Source: Dama dama (Eukaryota > Chordata > Mammalia > Artiodactyla > Cervidae). Taken from it: a stretch of DNA of 64,000 nucleotides. Of this stretch, positions 32,601 through 44,600 are shown in pieces. Position numbers and translations under genes: made by a program. Location of the stretch: assembly GCF_033118175.1 (NCBI RefSeq), contig NC_083688.1, positions 827,501 through 891,500 of the forward strand. The letters run 5' to 3'. The stretch's first letter is position 1, and the number at the start of each line of letters is the position of its first letter. The notes under the pieces were generated by a model. That model had not been told where the DNA came from, searched no databases, and saw only the letters and a list, made by a program, of their open reading frames with translations.

Positions 32601-35600
32601 CGGTCCCCAGAGGATGTCTGCCAAGAAAGGAGGAAGTGTGGCATGGGGAATGCATTCGAGATCCAGGCTGATGCTCCCTGATCTGGGCCGGTGCTCCCTG
32701 TCTGCCCGGAGACCAGGATCAGAGCCCCGGGCTGGAGACCACGTGATCATTTGTCCCTGGGGATGGAGGGGAAGGCTGGCCCGGTGAGGCTGGGGACGGT
32801 CTCCTGGAGTTTTTCTAAGCCTCTCCCAGCTCCGCACAAGCCTCAAAGCCAGATAGACTCTTAGACCTGAGATGGCCGGAATTCCAGGAGCCCAGGGAGG
32901 GAGGGGGTTCTCTCCAGGGCCTCTCAGGTGAGCCGGAGAAAAGACCCAATCCGCTTCTTTCTCCGGGGTTCCCTGCATTTCAGGAACCCGGCATACCAAA
33001 ACGGAGTTGTAAAACTTGTGGTCTGTGTACTTCTGATGTTTATACTGAGTAAATTAATGCTTTTAACTTGTGCAGAAGTACAATGAAGCGTAATTGTGCT
33101 CCTCATGGGGTAATTACAGGCCTGGTGCCCGACACTAGCTCATGAGGACCGACAGGCTCCCGGTGCCAGGCGGGGACCCGGGAGAAACCCCCTCCTCCTC
33201 GTTTCGTCCTGCGACTGTGTCCATTCCTTTATAGGAAGTGATGTTAGCGTTCAGATTGGAGATTCTTGGAGGGTATGAGGTTGGGGTCCCCTGCAAGCTC
33301 CACGGAGCCAGGAGCGGCCACACCCAATCTGGATGTGAAATGATGGACTGTGACTTCTTGAAACACGCAATCCTGGCTTCAGAGAGGGCACTGGCGGTCA
33401 GCCACCCCCCGAGTCTCCAGCTGCCCCCCGTCCTGAGATGGACCTTGTCAGGCTCTCTTTCCTCCCCTCCTCTGCCCTGCAGCCCTCGCCCGGCACCTCC
33501 GCCCCCGCCCCGTTTCTCCTCCCCGCTGTTTCAGTCTCAGAACCTCTCCTTGTGCCTGACCGTCTTCTGTTCCATCTCCTGCTCCCATCACTTCCAACCC
33601 CACCTCCCTGTCCGCCCCAGTTCCCACCTTCCTGTCTCCTTGGGCGGGCAGGGTCCGGCGGTGGACCCTGAGAAAAGACCCCCAGACGCTCCCCCTGTGA
33701 TGGGTGGTCCTACGCTTTGCTCGGTCCAGAGACGCTTTCTTTCCCATCGCTGTGGTTTCTGAGCAGCTGTTCGGCTCCGCCAAGTGGTCCTGACGCTCTA
33801 GGGTGCGGGGTGCAGGCTGTGGGGCCGGAAGGGACTGGCAAGGCCACACCCAGCCGAGGACCTCAGCCCCCGGGAGCCCGAGGGGCCTCGGCTGTGGGCT
33901 GGGGGTGGTGGTGGGGATCCCAAACGCTGCCACCAGGGGCCAGGGCGGGGAGCTGGGGCCTGCCAGAACCTTGCACGGGTCTCCAGCGCACCCGGGCCCA
34001 GAGCAGAGAACCCCGCCGCCCTGCGTCTGAGCCCAAGGCCGCCTGAAGCCCTGCCAAGCGCATCTCCAACATGCCTTCCCAACCACACGCAGGGCCCCTC
34101 GGCCCCCACCTGGGGCTCCAGCTCTGTGCTGGGAGGGTGGGCAAAGGGAAGGTCAGGAGCTCCTCAGGAGGAGTCTGCCGAGGCTGTGGTCTGCGCCAGG
34201 CTGACAGGCGGCAGGGGAGGAGGCCGGGGCTTCCGGACACGGACGAGGAAGAACGCTGGACCCCGCGCTGACTGGGCCCCGAGGAGGACATCCCATTGAT
34301 GGGGCTGCTCGGTGACCGCTGAGCGCGGGAGGGCTGACGACCCGACACGATCCTGCGGGCTGTGTGACCTCGGGCCAGTTACTCAGCCTCTCTGCGCCTG
34401 TGTCCTCCCATGCTAGGAGGGGATGATATCACCTGTGAATTTGGCCCCTTTTCACAGATGAAGAAGCTGCATGATCCGAGGAGCACAGCCGTGCAGTTCG
34501 TCTTTAGCAGGTGGGGAGACAGTCTGAGACGGGACGAGAGATCCGTGATTCTGACTTTCCATTCAGGGCTCGTCTCAGAGATGCCCTGGCCCCCAGCCCC
34601 TGTTTGCCTCTGCTGGGATGAAAGCTGCCCCCCGCCGTCTCCAACCTCCATCCCTGGGCTGGCAGGGGTTCCAGAGAAGGGAGGCCTGGCCCAGGCCCTC
34701 CGTGCAGGCTCTCTGGACGCGGCCTTAGCTGAGCGATGCCAGGGCATCAGGTCTCTCTGGAAAGGAAAGAAAGAGGGAGAGGACACAGCTGCACCTGAGG
34801 TGGTTCTGCATGCAGGGGGGCGATCCCAGCCTGTGATGCGGGGTCTGTGGGCCTCATCACCACCCCCCCCCCCCACACACACACACTGTGTCAGCCACAG
34901 CCTGGGCAGGCCCAGAGAGAAAGCCACCCTGAGACGGGCTCTGAGCCGTCTGTGGCCTTCACCCCGCTGCGGTCCCTTAGACGTTTCGAGACAGCTGCTC
35001 CTTGTCCAGCTCTGTGCTGGGCTGAGGCTCTTGGAGACAAGACAGTCTATGCCCACCCGCGAGGGGCTCCCGCCTTAGTCTGGGGGCGAAGAGAGGCATC
35101 AGGATGTGGACGCTCACCGCTGAATCGCTTACCTGGTTTCTGGCCGGGTTGGAGAGTGAAGGGAGGTGTCGGGATCCTCTCCCCTGGGTCTGCCTGCTGC
35201 CCGGGCCCCTGGTGACAGTATGACATGATGCCAGCAGAGTCTTCAGTCCACAGTGTGGGCAGCATTCTCTCAGTCAAGTCTCACGACGAGCTTATGCAGT
35301 GACGACTCCTAAGATCCCTTTGCAGACAAAGGCGGAGACACAGAGAGGTCGAGAGGCTTGCCCAGAGTCACACAGCCCGCCCATCACTGGGGGATCTTCC
35401 ATGTGGTTGGGTTTCCGCAGAGGTGGTAGGCGCAGGGCAGAGGATGAGCTTTGGGGTCAGACCCGAGTGAGGTCAAATCTCAGCTCCCGCCTGTCGCCCC
35501 ATGTGTGGCCTCCCTATGACTTTCACGTCACCTGTAAAATGAGAAGCCTGGTAACTGCCCTGCTCAGCAGGCAGGGGCCTCCGGGATGGAATCAGAGCAG

Positions 35601-38600
35601 AGAGAAGCAGGTCGGAGGCCGTGCTGTCCCTGCCCTGGGCGGGTCCCGTGAGGCCAGGTGGGGTGATTCATCACTGCTTTCCCGTGCCCAGGGTGGCCCC
35701 TGCCACAGCACTCAGGAAATTCGTGTTGAGGTGGAGCAACCGGCAGCAGAGACAGGGCTCGTGAGCTCCTGGGGGAGCTGCGTCCTTCAGGGCTGGCTGC
35801 CTCCGGGGACTATTGGCATAGCAGGTCTTGGCCCCCAGCAGAAGGGACCCCAGAGCTGGCTGTGCCAGAGAGGACATGTCGGGTCAAGTCCAGGACACCT
35901 GGAGGGTGGCCCTTCCCGGGCAGGCAGGTGGCTGATCAGATGTGAAGGAGAAGCCACAGGCTTGGCCAGTCTGTTCTGCCCAAGGGCTGCCTACCAGCTT
36001 GCCCCTCAGCCTTTCCATCCAGTTCGCATTAGTCTCCCTTCCGCCCTTGCCTCTCCGCAGCTGAGTGTCTCGGTCAAGCCTCCAGGACACCCTGGTCCTC
36101 TGTCGCCAGCCCATACCCTTTCCCCCAGCTGGAGGCTGGGTCAGCACCACTCTGCCCTCCCCGCCCAGACCCTCAGCTGGGCAGAGGGGCCCCCTGGCAC
36201 ACACTCGGTGCTTGAAGATGCCGCCCTGGTATCACCCTGCCCAACATCACCTGTGAAACGTGCTGTCCTTATGCCTGACCAGGCGGGTGGGCACATACGT
36301 AGCTAAAGCAAGTGAGCCAGGCTGGGAATGACCTGTTGATTTGAATTCCCTTTCCCACCCTCTGTGCCTCCTTTTGTGAGATTCTCCAAGAGCTGACTCC
36401 GTTCTCCTTGCAGCCTCCTGATTAACCTGGTGAACCAGGCCCTGCTCTGGGCCCGGGGCCCGGGGTGAGGCTGAGTCAGGATGCCGTTCTGGGTGACACA
36501 GACTGTGAGGGGGCTGCAGGGAGGGTCTGGACCAGGCTGCGGGGCACGGGGGAAGGAGACAGGGTCCTGGCCCGACTGGGTTGGGCTGCTGGGGGCTCTG
36601 GGCAGAGTGATAGTAACAGCAATGATGGCACCAAACGCTTAAGCGCCTACTGTATGCCAAGCACTTTAGTATATCGCTTTCTTTTTTAAAATTTTAATTT
36701 CTTGGTCACACTGCAAGGCATCTGGGATCTTAGTTCTCCGACCAGGGATTGAACCCATGCTCCCTGCTTTGGAAGATCGGAGTCTACTGGACCGCCAGGG
36801 AGGTCCCGTGCCAAGCACTTTAAATGCCGCATCTAGCAGAATCCGCCCAGCAGCCCTAGGAAGTAGCTCTTTGGATTATATCCATTTTACTGAGGGGGAA
36901 AATCGAGGCTCAGAGCAGCTGGGTGACCGAATCCCAGGCCATATGCCTCCCACAGCCCATACTCTGCTCCACAGAAGGGGTGGCATTTGGAGGAGCTCAG
37001 TTGGTAAGGAATCCGCTGCAAGGCGGGAGACCTGGGTTCGATCCATGGGTTGGGAAGATCCGCTGGAGAAGGGAACGGCTACCCACTCCAGTATTCTGGC
37101 CTGGAGAATTCCATGGACTGTATAGTTCATAGGTTTGCAAAGAGTCAGGCACGACTGAGCGACTTTCATCTCATTTCATTTCAAAGAGTGCGGAAGGCTG
37201 CCTCTCCCATCCCCATCCCAGCTGTGAGTTGAAGGGACAAGCTCACAGTCTCATCAGCTTGGCGGTGGCGATGGCAGTAAAGCTAATGACAGTGACGACG
37301 CCTGGGAGAGTGGGTGCCTCTGGTATGGTAATGACTGAGTCCCTTTCATTTAATGAAGGGGTACTTTCAAATCCATGTCCTCACTTGACTCTGGGTCTGG
37401 AGACACGCCAGAGCTGCATCCCAGGGTTTGGTCCGGTCCAGGGGCTGCATCATGAGACTGGACCACACAGCTGCCAATGAGTTGCGGGGTGTGAGGGTCA
37501 GAGGAGGGGGTAGGGGTGGTTCCGGCTCATGGATCGGGTGAGCCGCAGAGCAGCTCAGGAGAAGTGGAGACAAGTCCCACTGTGGGCGGCCTGTGGCTCA
37601 AGACACCCACACCTGCCTGTCCCACCCCCCAGAGCAGCCCTTAATCCTCAGCTGCACCCAGAGACCCAGGAGCCTGAGAAGGGAGGAAAGGCTCTGAGAA
37701 CCCATCCTGGAGGCGCGGGACAGGGGAGCAGAGGGCACACCAAGGGAATCCGGCCTGGCACAGCCTGTAGATGCGGAAACAGAGGCCCCTCCCCGGGGGG
37801 CTGCAAACACACACACACACGCACACACATGCACACACATGCACGCACACACACATGCACGCACACACATGCACGCACACAGACGCCCCCCACACACACA
37901 TGCACGCACATGCACACACGCACGTGCACACGCACACACATGCACACACGCACACACGCGCGCATGCACACACACGCACACAGACGCACACGCACATGCG
38001 CGCACGCACACGCACACACACATGTACACGCGCGCACACACACGCACAAAACAACAACACAAACCCCGCCGGCTGGGCCAGCCTCAGACACCGGCCTTTC
38101 TCACCCTGAGACGCGGCACTAGGGAAGCAACCTGGATGGGGGGACTGGCGTGGAAGGAAGTGGGGCCTGAGCAGGCGCCTCCCAGAGAGCAGGGGTTCCT
38201 GCCCGGCCTCCGCCCTGCCTGTCAGGCGCCTCCTGTAGGAAGCCTCCTGTCCCCAGCGTCCACACTTGTAGCGACTCCCCTGGCCCCTGCGGGGGAGAAA
38301 GCAGCTGAGACCAGGATCCCAGCACCCGGAGAGGGGTGAGCTAGTTGTGAGCTGCGGAGGAAGGCTGGAGGTAGATCCAGACTGCAGGGGACCAGGCTGG
38401 GCTCGGGAGGCCCTGACAGCCCCTGTTCCTTACACTATTACTAAAGTTTTTATTGGAGTAGAGCTGATCTCAGGTGCTACTAGTGAGAAAGAGCCTGCCC
38501 GCCAATGCGGGAGACCTACGAGACTCAGGTTCGATCTCTGGGTCGGGAAGGTCTCCTGGAGAAGGGAACGGCAACCCACTCCAGTTTTCTCACCTGGAGA

Positions 38601-41600
38601 ATCCCATGGACAGAGGAGCCTCGCGGGCTACAGACCATGGGGTGCAAAGAGTCAGACAGGACTGAAGCGATGTGGCGTGCGCGGGCTGACTTACAATGCT
38701 GTGTCCGTTTCAGACGTTCAGCAAGGTGAATCAGTCACACACACACATATATCCACTCCTCTTTAGATTCTGTTCCCTACAGGCCATTACACAGCGTTGA
38801 GTAGAGGTCCCTGTATGTGCTACAACGTAGGTCCCTGCTGGACAGTAGGTCCTTATTAGTTATCTGTTTTATATATTTGCTGTTGTTGAGTTGCTAAGTT
38901 GTGTCCAACTCTTCGCGACCCCATGGACTGTAGCCTGCGAGGCTCCTCTGTCCATGGGATTTCGCAGGCAAGAATCCTGGAGTGGGTTGCCATTTCCTTC
39001 TCCAGGGAGTCTTCCTGACACAGGGACTGTATTTGAGTCTCCTGCATTGGTGGATGGATTCTGAACTGCCAGGAGAGTCTATTTTATATATAGTAGTGTT
39101 TATACCCCAATCTTCCAGTTTATCCCTTCCCACCCCTTCTTACATTATTATTGTTATTATGATGTTCTACCAATATTCCAAATAAAGGGTTGTGTGCCCA
39201 AGACTGTGACTTGGAAATGTCAACTTTTGCCCAAAGCTGGGGATTGGCTCCAAGGAACCCTGCTTCCCTTGAAAGGGCTGGGTGAGCAGTGACCGTCCCC
39301 AGGCTCTCCCCGGAGCTGGAAACCCTTCTGCAGGCAGCTAGACACACCGGGCTCCTGCTGATGTGCTCTCAGGGTGTGTGAGCAGGGGCCCTGGGGCTGG
39401 ATCGACTGAATTCAAATTCCAGCTCAACCAGCCTGCCAGCTGGGCGGCCCAGGGCACGCCATCCTGTCACCGAACCACACTTGGGCCCGCTCACCGGCTC
39501 ACCGGCTCACAGTAAAGCCAGTCTACTGACACTGGGCCGAGGTGAAGGAAAGGGCAGTGTTAATTGCAGGCACTAAGCAAGGAGTCCAGGAAGCTGGTGC
39601 TTGTGAGACCTGAGCTCCTGGGTAGTTCTGAGGGAAAGGGTTTAAAGACCGGGTAACGGAGAGGGCTGCTGGGTGCGTTTCCTCCCAGCATTTCTTGGCT
39701 GGAGTCCAGCTGACTTACAATGATGTGCTGGTTTATGCCATGCAGCCAAGTGATTCAGTTACACGTGAACACTCATTCTTTTTCACACTCTTTCCCATTA
39801 TGGTTTAGTACAGGGTAGTTTTTTAACTGATTGATCAATACTTTGGCTGCCTCGGGTCTCAGCGGCATTGCCTCACGCAGGATCTGTCCTTGTGGCACGT
39901 GGACTCTCTCCTGAGGTGCTCTGCATGTGGGATCTTAGCTCCCTGACAAGGGATCAAACCCGAGTCCCCTGCATTGCAAGGCGGGTTCTTAATCTCTGGA
40001 CCACCAGGGACTTCCTTTTCATAGGATACTGGAGGCTGCTCCCTATGCTACCCAGTAAGACCTTGTTGTTTGTCTGTTTTATCTGAAACAGCTCGTCTGC
40101 TACCCCAGCCTCCCGCTCGAGCGCTCCCCGGCCGCTCCCTTTGGCAGCCTGTTCTCTGTGTCTGTGGTTCTGTTTCTCTTCCATAGCTGGGTTCATTTGC
40201 GTCATACTTTAGGTTCCACATGCAAGTGATATCATACGGTATTTGTCTTTCTCTTTCTGACTTACTTCACTTGGTATGATGATCTCTAGTTTTACCCATG
40301 TTGCTGCAGACTGTGCATGCTCAGTCGCTTCCGTCGTGTCCGACTCTTTGCGACCCTGTGGACTGTAGCCTGCCTGGCTCCTCTGTCCATGGGATTCTCC
40401 AGGCAAGAATACTGGAGTGGGTTGCCATGCCCTCCTCCGGGGCATCTTCCCGACCCAGGGATGGAACCCACATCTCCTGTGTCTCCTGCATTGGCGGGAC
40501 AGTTCTTTACCACTAGTGGCACCTGGAAAAAGCTCCTCTTTTAAGGCTGAGTATTATTCTATTGTATATATGTACCGTACCTTCTTTATCCACGCATCTG
40601 TTGATGGATATTCAAGTTGTTTTCATGTCTTGGCTATTCTATTGTGAGTAGTGCTACTATGAACACAGGGATGCATGTATATTTTTGAATTACAGTTTTG
40701 TCTAGATGTATGCCCAGGAGTGGGAATGTTGGATCATATGGTAATTTTATTTTTAGTTTTTATTTGTAGACTTTATTTATTATTATTATTATTTGGAGTA
40801 TAATTGCTTTGCAATGTTGTGCTGGTTTCTGCTGTCCCACAAGCTGAATCAGCTGTGTGTACACATATCCCCTCCCTCCACCCCTTTGGGTCGTCACAGA
40901 GCGCAGGCTGAGTTCCCTGCGCTGTGCAATGGTTTCCCACTTGGTTATTCTGTCGCTCAGTCGTGTCCGACTCTTTGCAACCCCATGGACTGCGGCACGC
41001 CAGGCTTCCCTGTCCTTCACCATCTTCTGGAGGTAGCCCAAATTCATGTCCATGGAGTCGGTGATGCCATCCAACCATCTCATCCTCTGTCGTCCCCTTC
41101 TCCTCCTGCCTTCAGTCTTTCCCAGAATCAGGGTCTTTTTCAATGAGTTGGCTCTTTGAACCAGGTGGCCAAAGTATTGCAGCTTCAGCTTCAGCATCGG
41201 TCCTTCCAATGAATGTTCAGGGGTGATTTCCTTTAGGACTGATTGGTTGGATCTCCTTGTTGTCCAAGGGGCTCTCAGCAGTCTTCTCCAGCGAGATGGC
41301 TCAGAAGTATCCCTTCTTCAGCACTGAGTGTTCTTTATGGTCCAGCTCTCACATCTGTACATGACCACTGGAAAAACCATAGCTTTGACTATACAGACCT
41401 TTGTTGGCAAAGTGATGTCTCTGCTTTTTAATACACTATCTAGGTTTGTCATAGCTTTTCTTCCAAGGAGAAAGCATTTTTAAATTTCCTGGCTGTAGTC
41501 ACTATCCACAGTAATTTTGGGGCCCAAGAAAATAAAATCTGCCACTGTTTCCATTTTTTCCCCATCTATTTGCCATGAAGTGATGGGACCTGATGCCATG

Positions 41601-44600
41601 ATCTTCATTTTTTGAATGTTGAATTTTAAACCAGCTTTTCCACTCTCCTCTTTCACCCTCATCAAGAGGCTCTTTAGTTCCTCTTCACTTTCTGCCATTA
41701 GGGTGGTATCATCTGAATATCTGAGGCTGTTGATATTTCTCCTGGCAATCTTGATTCCAGCTTGTGATTCATCCAGCCTGGCATTTTGCATGATGTTCTT
41801 TGCATAGAAGTTAAATAAACAAGGCGACAGTATCCAGCCTAGTCATACTCCTTTCCCAATTTTAAATCAGTCCATTGTTCCATGCCCAGTTCTGTTACAT
41901 TTGGACCTGCATACAGGTTTCTCAGGAGGCAGGCAAGGTGGTCTAGTATTCCCATGTCTTGAAGAATTTTCCACAGTTTGTTGTGATTCACACAGTCAAA
42001 GGCTTTAGTATAGACAATGAAGCAGAGTAGGTATTTTCCTGGAATTTCCTTACTTTCTTAATGATCCAACAAATGTTGGCAATTTGATCTCTGGTTCCTC
42101 TGCCTTTTGTAAACCCAGTTTGTACACCTTCAGCTCAGGCACTGCTGAAGCCTAGCTTGAAGGATTTTGAGCATTTCCTTGCTAGCATGTGAAATGAACT
42201 CTAGTTTGAACATTCTTTGGCATTGCCTGTCTTTGAGATTGGAATGAAAACTGACTTTTTCCAGTCCTGTGGCCACTAATGAGTTTTCCAAATTTTCTGA
42301 CACATTGAGTGCAACACTCTAAAGCATCATCTTTTAGGATCTGAAATAGCTCAGCTGGAATTTCATCACCTCCACAAGCTTTGTTCTTAGTAATGCTTCC
42401 TAAGGCCCACTTGACTTCATACTTCACAAGCGATCTATTTTATAGATAGTACTGTGTATATATAAATGCTATTCTCTTAGTTTGTCCCACCTTCCCCTTC
42501 CTCCCCTGAGGTCCACAGGTCCATTCTCTAAGTCAGCATTTCTATCCCTGCCCTGCAAACAGGTTCATGTGTACCAGTTTTTCTAGATTCCATATTTAAG
42601 GGTTAATATACACTAGTTGTTTTTCTCTGACTTACTTCACTTTGTATGACATCACTACAGATGACCTGATTTCATCCTTTTTTATGGCTGTATAATATTC
42701 TATTGTGTATATGTACCACATCTTCTTGATCCATTCATCTGTCAATGAACGTTTAGATTGCTTCCATGTTCTGGCTATTGTAAACAGTGCAGCAGAGAAC
42801 CTTGGGGTACATGTGTCTTTTTGAGTTATGGTTTTCTCAGGGTATATGCCCAGCAGTGGGATTGGTGGGTCATATGATAGTTCATTTTTTAGTTTTTTAA
42901 GGTAACTCCATACTGTTCTCCAAATGACCGTATCAATTTACATTCACACCAACAAGTTTGCAAGAGGGTTCCCTTTTTGCCACACTCTCTCCAGCATTTA
43001 TTGTTTATAGATTTTTTTGATGATGGCCATTCTGACTGGTGTGAGATGATACTTCATCCTAGTTTTGATTTGCATTTCTCTAGTAGTTAGCGATATTAAG
43101 CATCTTTTCAGGTGCCTATTGGCCATCTGTATTTCTTCTTTGGAGAAATGTCTATCTTAGGTCTTCTGCTGATTTTTCAATTGGGTTGCTTGCTTTTTTT
43201 GTTGTTGAGCTTTATGAGTTGCTTGTATATTTTCAAAATTAAGCCCTTGTTGGTTGCACTATTTGCAAATATTTTCTCCCGTTCTGTAGGCTGTCTTTTC
43301 ATTTTTGTTTGTGCTTTCCTTTGTTGCAAAAGCGTATAAGTTTGGTTAGGTCCCGTTTGTTCATTTTTGTTTTTATTTCTGTTGTCTTGGGAGATTGACC
43401 TAAGAAAACATGCGTACGATTTATTTCAGGGAATGTTTTGTCCGTGATCTCATCTGGACTTTTGTGGTGTCCTGTCTTGTGTGTGAGCCTTAAGCCGTTT
43501 TGAGTTTTTGTGTAAGGTGAGCGGGTGTGTTCTGTTTCACTGAAAGGTTTTAAAGACAAAGAGTGAGGGAAAGGGTTGTAGGGTGTGTGATCGTGGATGT
43601 TCTTGTGATTGGCTGGCGGTGAGGTAATCAGGAGTCAGCCTCATCAGCCTTCTGGGTCTACGTGCTTGTGGGCAGCATACAATTAACTTCTTCCCCCTGG
43701 TGGGGGCTTCAGTATCTGCATAACAATTCCAGGGTATGGCTCAGAATATTATCTATAGACTTTGAGGAGGAACTAAAGGTCCTTAAATTTTTGAGTGGCT
43801 AAACTATTATTTTGTCTTGTTTGGCTGTTTTCCTTTGTTTCTGCATTTTCTCGATTTCCTGGTTAAATTTCTTCTTTGGAACTCAAGGAAAGCCTAGGAG
43901 GCTAGAGTTTTATTAAGAGCGAGAGGCAGGTGGAGGATGTGGAGGAGGGCGGGGAAGTCTGTTCAGGAGGGTCCACAGGGTCCTGCTTGGTTACTGTTCC
44001 ACATGCCCAGGTTGTCTCGTCCTCGTCCATGAAACAAGGGCTTCCTGTACGTCTTGCCCACAGCCAGGCCCCACACTGGGTGCTGAGATGACCACAGTTT
44101 TGGTGAATGTAGAACGGGAAAGGTCCCTGCATCCTAGGGGAAGAAATGGGAGAGAGACCACAGGGAAATGCGTGAAATAAATGTGGCATGTCAGGTGACA
44201 AGTGCCACGGGCTGAAATGAGGTGCAGCCGGCTCGTGCGGTTAGGGGATGTGGGGCCCACAGTGCCTCCCACGAGCCCCCGCCTTAAACAGGGCAGTCAG
44301 GGCACCTCTGGGAAAGAGCTGAGGCACTGAGCCCCCGGGACGCTCCCGGCCGAACGTTCCGAATGCAGAGAACCCAAGTGCAAAAGCAGGTGAAGCGTCG
44401 CCCGTGCTCCGCACCAAGGGAAGCTCCTGCAAGGAGAGATGCCCACACCACAGTCAGAGCAGCCCCCGCTCACAGCAACTAGGGAAGAGCCCATCAATAG
44501 CAAAGACCCAGCACAGCCAAAGATAGTAAAGAGCCAGGGCCCAGTACAACCAGAAAAGTGCACGGTCACCCCGGTGGAAGGCTGTGAGCCCCTCCAGGGA

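Larger units (their letters stand above)
38420..39190 (-). mobile_element. L1 3' end, antisense, with two nested Bov-tA SINEs
   Basis: L1 pieces at 38425-38467, 38683-38879 (GGCTGACTTACAATGCTGTG, CAGACGTTCAGCAAGGTGAA, GTCCCTGCTGGACAGTAGG) and 39083-39190 surround SINEs at 38468-38682 and 38880-39082. Confidence 0.7.
39690..40946 (-). mobile_element. L1 3' end, antisense, with nested CHR-type and Bov-tA SINEs
   Basis: L1 pieces at 39700-39835 (CAGCTGACTTACAATGATG), 40016-40311 (CTGACTTACTTCACTTGGTA) and 40531-40800 (GAGTATTATTCTATTGTATA, TATGCCCAGGAGTGGGAAT). A second L1 3' end starts near 40790 (GGAGTATAATTGCTTTGCAA) and continues beyond the BovB. Confidence 0.75.

Noticed and set aside
31870..32655. 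261-codon minus-strand open frame in intron 1
   Set aside because: It crosses a CHR-type SINE fragment and shows no family motif or splice context; no support as a gene.
35299..36306. 335-codon open frame in PADI1 intron 1
   Set aside because: It begins inside MIR-like sequence (GACAAAGGCGGAGACACAGA), has no recognisable domain, and overlaps other equally long frames. It is GC-rich chance openness.
37529..38122. Thr-His and Cys-Val rich open frames on both strands
   Set aside because: They are translations of the CA/CG microsatellite.
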